Part shown: piece after piece, positions 1-4,418 of the stretch
How the letters are laid out: every line of letters begins with the position of its first letter
How positions within the stretch are numbered: position 1 is the stretch's first letter
Assembly: GCA_023389135.1 (NCBI GenBank)
Contig: JAEWEX010000151.1
Coordinates: forward strand, 1-11,417
Source of the DNA: Pseudomonadota bacterium
GTDB lineage: Bacteria; Pseudomonadota; Alphaproteobacteria; Rhizobiales; Methylopilaceae
Reading direction: 5' to 3'
Length of the DNA: 11,417 nucleotides
The notes under the pieces: generated by a model
The model's input: only the letters and a program-made list of their open reading frames with translations
The model's database searches: none
What the model was told of the DNA's origin: nothing
Translations under genes and position numbers: made by a program

Positions 1-1
1 G

Positions 2-319
2 CTCTACATCGTGCTTGGCTTCTTCATCGAGACGCTGTCGCTGATGGTGATCACGATCCCCATCGTCGCCCCCATCGTCATCGCGCTCGGCTTCGACCCG
101 ATCTGGTTCGGCGTGCTGCTGGTGCTGCTGATCGAGATGGCGCTGATCACGCCGCCGGTCGGCCTGAACCTCTATGTGGTGCAGGCGGTGCGCGGGCGCG
201 GCTCGCTGAACGAGGTGATCGTGGGCGCGATCCCCTATGTGCTGATCATGTTTCTTCTGGTGTGCATGCTGGTGGCCGCGCCCGACATCGCGCTCTACCT
301 GCCGCGCGCCATGGGCTGA
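2..319 (+). CDS. TRAP transporter large permease (DctM-like), C-terminal part
   Basis: The reading frame is open from the window edge (first full codon at base 2), so the start lies upstream. The roughly 105 visible residues are very hydrophobic and match the last part of DctM-type TRAP permeases: a conserved block GFFIETLSLMVITIPIVAPI, then LGFDPIWFGVLLVLLIEMALITPPVGLNLYVVQ, then a final membrane helix ending PDIALYLPRAMG. In TRAP systems this large inner-membrane subunit carries the ion-coupled transport path. It works with a small membrane subunit and a periplasmic binding protein, which would be expected upstream. The substrate, typically an organic acid, cannot be read from this fragment. 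The next gene starts 16 bp downstream, so the downstream enzymes are probably co-transcribed and may act on the imported compound. Family assignment is secure; substrate unknown. Confidence 0.93.
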   Translation, partial: LYIVLGFFIETLSLMVITIPIVAPIVIALGFDPIWFGVLLVLLIEMALITPPVGLNLYVVQAVRGRGSLNEVIVGAIPYVLIMFLLVCMLVAAPDIALYLPRAMG

Positions 320-335
320 GCGAGGAGACGCCGCG

Positions 336-659
336 ATGACACAGGGGACCGCCTTCCTGATGGTGCGCGCCACAGTGACCGACGAAGCCGACCGGGCGGG
401 CTTCGACGCCTGGTACCGCGACCACCACCTCGGCTTCGCCAGGGACACGCTCGGCGCCGTCCGCGCCAGCCGGTTCTGGTGCCGCAGCGACCCCGCGCTC
501 CATGTGGCGCTCTACGAATTCCCCGACATGGCCGCGCTTGAGCAGCGCATGGCGTCGTCCGGGCTCAAGGTGCTGCTCGCCGATTTCGACGGCGCGTGGC
601 CGCAGGTGGGGCGCACGCGGGAGCTGATGGAAATGGTTCAGGACACCGGTGCGGGCTGA
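336..659 (+). CDS. Small dimeric alpha/beta-barrel (EthD/DUF4286-like) protein
   Basis: This is a 107-residue cytoplasmic protein with no signal peptide or membrane segment. GAGGAG at 322-327 sits 8 bases before the ATG and fixes the start. The pattern is that of a ferredoxin-like dimeric alpha/beta barrel: strand (FLMVRATV), helix with DEADRAGFDAWYRDHHLGFA, strand (ASRFWCRSD), strand (HVALYEF), then helix (DMAALEQRM) and a C-terminal stretch. The W-Y-x-x-H-H element resembles the EthD and DUF4286-type families, some of which act in degradation or isomerisation of small organics, though many have no known reaction. It lies 16 bp after the TRAP permease and 35 bp before the reductase gene, suggesting one operon. 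The fold is inferred from sequence pattern only and the activity is unknown. Confidence 0.75.
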   Translation: MTQGTAFLMVRATVTDEADRAGFDAWYRDHHLGFARDTLGAVRASRFWCRSDPALHVALYEFPDMAALEQRMASSGLKVLLADFDGAWPQVGRTRELMEMVQDTGAG

Positions 660-694
660 CGCCCGGCCCGAGTCACGAGGCAGGAGACGCCGGC

Positions 695-1768
695 ATGGCC
701 GAGAAAGTCGCTCTGATCGCGGGCGCCGGCGGCATCGTCGGTCGCGCGCTCATGGAGGAGATCGCGGGCCGCGCGGACTGGCGCGCCATCGGCCTGTCGC
801 GCCACGCGCCCGACGCTCTGCCGCCGGGCCGGCATGTGCGGGCGGACCTGTTCGAGCCGGCGTCGCTGGAGGCGATCGGCGGCGACCTGGCGGAGGTCAC
901 GCACGTGTTCTTCACCGCCTACAGCCAGCGCGCCACGGGCGCGGAGGAGGACGCGCCGAACCTCGCCATGCTGCAGAACCTGGTGGAGGCGGTGGAGCCG
1001 GTCGCCCGCGGCCTGCGGCACATCCAGCTGATCCATGGCAGCAAGTGGTACGGCAGCCATTACGGCCCCTATCCCACGCCCGCGCGGGAGGACCAGCAGC
1101 GCCACCCCATGGGCGTCTTCTACTACGCCCAGCAGGACTGGCTGGCGGCGCGCCAGGCCGGCCGCGACTGGACCTGGTCCACGCTCAGGCCGCACGGCAT
1201 CTGGGGCTTCGCGCTGCGCAGCCAGCTCAACATGATGCAGGCGCTGGCGGTCTATGCGACCGTCATGAAGCACATGGGCCAGCCGCTGCACTATCCCGGC
1301 AAGGCGAGCGCGTTCGGCGCCGTCTACCAGTGCACGGAGGCGGCCCATCTGGCGCGCGCCATGCTGTGGGCCGCCTCCGAGCCGCGCGCCGCCAACCAGC
1401 CCTTCAACATGACCAATGGCGATTTCATCCGCTGGAAGACCGCATGGCCCGTGCTGGCGCGCTGGTTCGGGATGGAGCCCGGCGAGGTGAGAACGTTCGA
1501 CGTCGCCGCCTTCATGGCCGACAAGGAGCCGATGTGGGCGGAGATCCGCGCCCTGCACGGCCTGGCGGAGCACCGCATCAGCGACCTCACCACCTGGAAC
1601 GCCGCGATCAACTACATGTTCAACGCCGAATGGGACCAGATGTCGTCGCTGACCAAGGCGCGGCAGGCGGGCTGGGACGGCTTCGTGGACACCTGGGAGA
1701 TGATCCCGCGCCAGCTCGGCCGGCTCGCCCGAGACCGCATCATCCCCATGCCGCCGGGCGGCGGCTGA
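695..1768 (+). CDS. PRISE-like short-chain dehydrogenase/reductase (NAD(P)-dependent)
   Basis: A 357-residue atypical SDR. An upstream in-frame start at 596 exists, but it would overlap the previous gene. AGGAG at 682-686 precedes the ATG at 695, so 695 is chosen. The N-terminus is a Rossmann motif, GAGGIVG (Gly10, Gly13, Gly16). The classical Tyr-x3-Lys pair is absent. Instead there are HGSKWYG (Lys117) and FYYAQQD (Tyr143/Tyr144), followed by WSTLRPHGIWG. This is the signature arrangement of the progesterone 5-beta-reductase/iridoid synthase (PRISE) type, where Lys and Tyr sit in separate motifs. Family members reduce the C=C bond of enones with NADPH, and bacterial homologues are widespread with mostly unknown substrates. 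Being last in a run with a TRAP transporter and a small barrel protein, it probably acts on an imported carbonyl compound. Family likely; substrate unknown. Confidence 0.88.
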   Translation: MAEKVALIAGAGGIVGRALMEEIAGRADWRAIGLSRHAPDALPPGRHVRADLFEPASLEAIGGDLAEVTHVFFTAYSQRATGAEEDAPNLAMLQNLVEAVEPVARGLRHIQLIHGSKWYGSHYGPYPTPAREDQQRHPMGVFYYAQQDWLAARQAGRDWTWSTLRPHGIWGFALRSQLNMMQALAVYATVMKHMGQPLHYPGKASAFGAVYQCTEAAHLARAMLWAASEPRAANQPFNMTNGDFIRWKTAWPVLARWFGMEPGEVRTFDVAAFMADKEPMWAEIRALHGLAEHRISDLTTWNAAINYMFNAEWDQMSSLTKARQAGWDGFVDTWEMIPRQLGRLARDRIIPMPPGGG

Positions 1769-1867
1769 CGCCAGGCCGGCTACGACCGGGCAGTCGCGGC
1801 GACCGGCGCCGGCATCCACCCTGCGCGAATGGCGCAGCGGCGTCGCGGCGCTTCGCCATGCATTCCC

Positions 1868-1952
1868 TGGTGCCCGCCGAGGGACTTGAACCCCCACCCC
1901 ATTCGGGAACCGCCCTTGTGCGGTCGCGTCTTCCCCATTTCGCCAGGCGGGC
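1868..1952 (-). tRNA. Class II (Leu-like) tRNA-like gene with non-canonical anticodon loop
   Basis: Read on the minus strand, an 85-base element folds as a tRNA. The 7-bp acceptor GCCCGCC (1952-1946) pairs perfectly with GGCGGGC (1878-1872), followed by an A discriminator and an encoded CCA (1870-1868). The D stem GCG (1943-1941)/CGC (1928-1926) flanks a leucine-tRNA-like D loop. The T stem is GGGGG/CCCTC with the standard T loop TTCAAGT (1890-1884). An extra arm CCC-GAAT-GGG makes it class II; with the G1-C72 end this resembles tRNA-Leu. The anticodon stem ACCGC (1924-1920)/GCGGT (1913-1909) is intact, but it closes a 6-base loop, ACAAGG (8 bases if the last pair opens), with no T that could serve as the invariant U33. 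It contains CAA but not in a canonical position. It is either a decayed tRNA or a tRNA mimic with a non-decoding role. Decoding function is doubtful; the tRNA shape is clear. Confidence 0.8.
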
Positions 1953-2141
1953 TGAACCAGAGACCCGTTACGAACCAAACCTGGTGGCATTTCATGCTCT
2001 TGTCACAAAGGCTGCCAGCGGCGCCCGATTCCGTCAAGCGTCGCACATGGCTGTGCGCGGGCCCTTGGCGGCGAGCCCGCCATGCCGCGGTTCCGCCCTC
2101 TCCGACGGGCCCGCCGCCCCGCCGGTTTTCTTCCCCACGGT

Positions 2142-2167
2142 GGAACCTTGCGCGGGCGCGTGACGTT
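2142..2167 (+). promoter_or_regulatory. EcfG-type (general stress response) promoter motif
   Basis: GGAAC at 2142-2146 is followed by exactly 17 bases and then CGTT at 2164-2167. This matches the known consensus of alphaproteobacterial EcfG sigma factors (GGAAC-N16/17-CGTT), which are controlled by the PhyR-NepR partner switch. It lies about 60 bp upstream of the DUF3096 start and points towards it, which allows a leader of about 50 bases. Other GGAAC words I inspected in the window lack a correctly spaced CGTT. The match is seen directly; stress control is inferred. Confidence 0.62.
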
Positions 2168-2225
2168 GTTGGCATGAAAAGTCCCGCATTCGCCTTTCGG
2201 CTCACAAGGTTACGGAGAGACCCGC

Positions 2226-2363
2226 ATGTCACTGGATGTCGTGGCGATCCAGCCGCTCGTGGCGCTGATTGCAGGAGTTCTGATCCTGCTCATGCCCCGG
2301 CTGCTGAACTACATCGTCGCAATCTATCTGATCGCGATCGGCATCATCGGACTGACGAGCTGA
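2226..2363 (+). CDS. DUF3096 family small membrane protein
   Basis: A 45-codon gene starting at the ATG at 2226, preceded by GGAGAG at 2215-2220. The product begins MSLDVVAIQPLVALIAGVLI and continues LLMPRLLNYIVAIYLIAIGI, ending IGLTS. It is two short hydrophobic helices (about residues 7-23 and 28-43) separated by MPRLLN, the pattern and length typical of DUF3096 proteins. These are small inner-membrane proteins of unknown function, common in Proteobacteria. The match to the family is strong despite the short length, because nearly the whole sequence follows the family pattern (IQP-LxALIAG-LIL-xPRLLNYIVAIYL-IGI-GL). The EcfG-type promoter motif upstream suggests stress induction. The next gene begins 68 bp downstream on the same strand. 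Confidence 0.88.
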   Translation: MSLDVVAIQPLVALIAGVLILLMPRLLNYIVAIYLIAIGIIGLTS

Positions 2364-2431
2364 ACCATCACTTCCAATGAAGACGCCGGGCCGCCACGTG
2401 TCCGGTACAACCACCAGCGAAGGAGGCTGAC

Positions 2432-2788
2432 ATGGACGAGACCCGGCACATGCCGAACCCCGATCCCGAAAACCGCCGGCCCTACGACCCGGCCGATCCC
2501 GTGAACAATCCCCGCGTCGAGCCGGCGTCCAGCGGCATGGGCCGCTACTGGGTGATCGCCGTGCTGGCGCTGGGCATCATCGTCGCCGCGTTCGCCTTCT
2601 CCGGCGGCGGCACCGTCGAGGAGGAGGGCCGCGCGTCCGACGTCCCGATGGAGCAGACCACCCCGGCTCCGGGCGCGACGCCCGCTCCGGGCGCCGGCAC
2701 CCCGCCGGCCGCGGCCCCGGACACGCCGGCGGCCCCGGGCACGGACAACCTGCCCGCCGACAACGCTCCTCCGCCCGCCGCCGACTGA
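2432..2788 (+). CDS. Single-pass membrane protein with Pro/Ala-rich C-terminal tail
   Basis: 118 residues. A perfect AGGAGG (2421-2426) lies 5 bases before the ATG. Residues 1-36 are polar and rich in Pro, Asp and Asn (PDPENRRPYDPADPVNNP). Residues about 38-57 form one membrane helix (GRYWVIAVLALGIIVAAFAF). The remainder is a low-complexity tail built on Ala-Pro-Gly-Thr units, including near-tandem APGATPAPGAG, with acidic residues and no recognised domain. The topology is probably N-in, with the tail in the periplasm or wall space. Similar short proteins are common beside stress genes in Rhizobiales, but I recognise no named family. It follows the DUF3096 gene by 68 bp with no terminator visible between them, so they may share the upstream stress promoter. 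Real gene likely; function unknown. Confidence 0.82.
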   Translation: MDETRHMPNPDPENRRPYDPADPVNNPRVEPASSGMGRYWVIAVLALGIIVAAFAFSGGGTVEEEGRASDVPMEQTTPAPGATPAPGAGTPPAAAPDTPAAPGTDNLPADNAPPPAAD

Positions 2789-2811
2789 CGGCCGAGGCCT
2801 TCGGAGCTGAC

Positions 2812-2843
2812 GGAACCGTGGAGCGGAGACGCTCCGCGGTTCC
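2812..2843 (+). terminator. Long perfect-stem hairpin, probable terminator between convergent genes
   Basis: A 14-bp stem, GGAACCGTGGAGCG (2812-2825) paired with CGCTCCGCGGTTCC (2830-2843), closes a GAGA tetraloop with a single G-T wobble. It lies 23 bp after the stop of the Pro/Ala-tail gene and 18 bp before the stop of the convergent transglycosylase gene, so it could serve both strands. The following TGTCGTT is only a weak T tract. Confidence 0.7.
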
Positions 2844-2861
2844 TGTCGTTGCGGCGTCGGC

Positions 2862-4106
2862 TCACGACCGGATGCGGCGGATCAGCCCGGCGTCGGGGAA
2901 GCAGGTCGGGGCGATGCCGTTGGCGGCCTGCCAGCGGCCGATGGCCACCCGGGTGCGGAAGCCGACCAGGCCGTCGGCGCCGCCGACGTCATGGCCCATG
3001 GCCACCAGCCGTTCCTGCATGGCGCGCACGTCTCCTCGGGAGAAGCCGGCCATGGTCGCCCAGCGTCCGGAGATGCGCGCGTCGCCACGGATGCGGTCGG
3101 CCACATGGCCGACAAACAGGGCGTAAAGGTCAGATTCGTTGTAGGCCTTCAGCACATAGAAATTGTCGGTGACCATGAAGGCCGGTCCGAGCCGCCCGGC
3201 CGGCATCAGCAGGTGGCCGCGACCGCCGCGGCCGAAGCCCTGCAGCGCGCCGCCGCTGGTCGTCCGGACGCCGCCCTGCTGCCAGTCGGCGGGCGGTCGG
3301 CCCTGGTCAGGCCCCTCCAGCGTGCACGGCACGGCGTCGGGCACGCTCGCCTCCACGCCCCAGCCGCGGTCGGCCTTCCAGCCGTGGGCGGCAAGGTAAT
3401 TGGCGATGGAGCCCAGCGTGTCGGGCACCGAGTTCCAGATGTCGCGGCGGCCGTCGCCGTCGAAATCCACCGCGTATTTCAGGAAGCTGGTGGGCAGGAA
3501 CTGCGGCTGGCCGAGCGCGCCGGCCCACGAGCTCTTCAGCGCGTCCGGCGCAACATGGCCCTCCTCGAGGATTCTCAGGGCCGCGACCAACTCGGCGTAG
3601 AAGAAGTCGCGGCGGGTCGCCATGAAGGCCTTGGTGGCCAGCGCGCGCACGCCGGAATGGGGCAGGGCCGCCCGCCCGAACGCCGATTCGCGGCCCCAGA
3701 TCGCCACCACGATCTCGCGCGGAACGCCGTAGCGGCGCTCCACGGCGTCGAGCGTCCGGCTCCATTCGCGCACCAGCGCGCGGCCCGAGCGGGCGAGGCC
3801 GGCGAGCTGGTCCTCGGAGAAGTACGCGGCCGGGCTGCGGAACTCCGCCTGGCGCTGGGCGCCGGGCCTGGCCGGCGCGCCGGGCGGGGCGAGGTCGGGC
3901 AGCGACCAGTCCAGCGTGACGCCGGCAAGCGCGCGCTGGAACGTCGCCTGCGACACGCCCTGGCGGGCGGCATCGGGCCAGACGCGCGCGGAGAGCCATG
4001 TCCGGAACTCGCCCGCCACGCGGTCGCGATAGGGCGTTTGCGCCAGCGCCTGAGGCGCGCCCGCGATCATCGTCAGGGCGACCAGGCCAGCGAGCCATCT
4101 TCTCAT
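2862..4106 (-). CDS. Lytic murein transglycosylase, MltB family, with peptidoglycan-binding domain
   Basis: A 414-residue secreted enzyme that cleaves the MurNAc-GlcNAc bond of peptidoglycan to give anhydro-muropeptides. Two ATGs lie 6 bases apart (4112 and 4106). GAGGAG ends 1 base before the first and 7 before the second, so 4106 is preferred. Residues 1-23 are a signal peptide (MRRWLAGLVALTMIAG...ALAQ). The SLT_2/MltB catalytic domain spans about 28-340: IWGRESAFG holds the likely catalytic Glu140, with GALGQPQFLPTSF at 197-209, DFDGDGRRDIWN at 214-225 and GWGVE near 248-252. Residues about 352-413 form a C-terminal peptidoglycan-binding domain (GDVRAMQERLVAMGHDVGGADGLVG). No lipobox follows the signal sequence, so the protein should be soluble in the periplasm, unlike the E. 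coli MltB lipoprotein. It diverges from ppdK. Confidence 0.95.
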   Translation of the reverse strand: MRRWLAGLVALTMIAGAPQALAQTPYRDRVAGEFRTWLSARVWPDAARQGVSQATFQRALAGVTLDWSLPDLAPPGAPARPGAQRQAEFRSPAAYFSEDQLAGLARSGRALVREWSRTLDAVERRYGVPREIVVAIWGRESAFGRAALPHSGVRALATKAFMATRRDFFYAELVAALRILEEGHVAPDALKSSWAGALGQPQFLPTSFLKYAVDFDGDGRRDIWNSVPDTLGSIANYLAAHGWKADRGWGVEASVPDAVPCTLEGPDQGRPPADWQQGGVRTTSGGALQGFGRGGRGHLLMPAGRLGPAFMVTDNFYVLKAYNESDLYALFVGHVADRIRGDARISGRWATMAGFSRGDVRAMQERLVAMGHDVGGADGLVGFRTRVAIGRWQAANGIAPTCFPDAGLIRRIRS

Positions 4107-4418
4107 GCGCATGCTCCTCGTTTCCCGCCGGGGCGGACAGTAGGGCAATCGGGCCCGGCGGCAACCGCGGGCGGCGCAGGAAGACAGGCAGTGCCTCGGG
4201 ACGTCCCTCCGGGAACGCCGTTGCGGGCACGTCGCCCTGCTCCGGCGCGACCGGAGCGTCCGGCTTCCTCGCTCCGTGACCTTGCTGGTCGTTCCGGACG
4301 GTGACGGGAGAGCCGGGACGCCCCTTCGCCTTGCATTCGCCGCGGGGAAGTGAGACGACGCTGGCGGTCGCCGGCCGGCGACCTTCCGACCGCATTTTCC
4401 AAGGGACCAGACGGACCG
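4107..4418. other. 312-bp divergent intergenic region between the transglycosylase and ppdK genes
   Basis: This should carry the promoters of both divergent genes. I find no protein gene with a credible start, and no clear -35/-10 pair on either strand. The one distinct element is the perfect palindrome at 4366-4383, listed separately. Confidence 0.6.
4366..4383. repeat. Perfect 18-bp palindrome upstream of ppdK
   Basis: GGTCGCCGGCCGGCGACC equals its own reverse complement over all 18 bases. It ends 35 bp before the ppdK start codon. It could be the operator of a dimeric regulator, or a hairpin in the ppdK leader; a chance origin in GC-rich DNA is also possible. The symmetry is seen directly; the role is inferred. 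Confidence 0.6.

Larger units (their letters stand above)
1769..2225. other. 457-bp non-protein-coding region between the reductase and DUF3096 genes
   Basis: No convincing protein gene lies here. The frames open across it are Arg/Pro/Ala-rich extensions of shadow frames without ribosome sites. It holds a minus-strand tRNA-like gene at 1868-1952 and a stress-sigma promoter motif at 2142-2167, listed separately. On the minus strand a good CTTGAC -35 element lies at 2033-2038, about 80 bases before the tRNA-like 5' end, but I see no clear -10 at the right distance. A 9-base inverted repeat TTGTCACAA sits at 2000-2008. No strong terminator is visible after the reductase stop. Confidence 0.7.

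Noticed and set aside
1868..1952. The tRNA-like element as the tRNA part of tmRNA or as tRNA-Sec
   Set aside because: tmRNA should have an Ala-type acceptor with a G-U pair and no normal anticodon arm; tRNA-Sec should have an 8-bp acceptor, a UCA anticodon and a longer extra arm. None of these fit.
1868..1952. The tRNA-like element as an integration site of a genomic island
   Set aside because: No integrase gene or repeated 3'-end copy of the tRNA is visible in the window.
638..1990. Long minus-strand frame antisense to the reductase gene
   Set aside because: Arg/Ala/His-rich shadow of the plus-strand gene, with no motifs and no ribosome site.
2033..2038. CTTGAC on the minus strand as a promoter for the tRNA-like gene
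   Set aside because: A good -35 word, but the sequence 17 bases on (CAGCCT) is a poor -10, so I do not list it as a promoter.
649..2163. 504-codon plus-strand frame overlapping the reductase
   Set aside because: Out of frame with a clear SDR gene; composition is Arg/Gly/Ala-rich shadow, and it runs through the tRNA-like gene.
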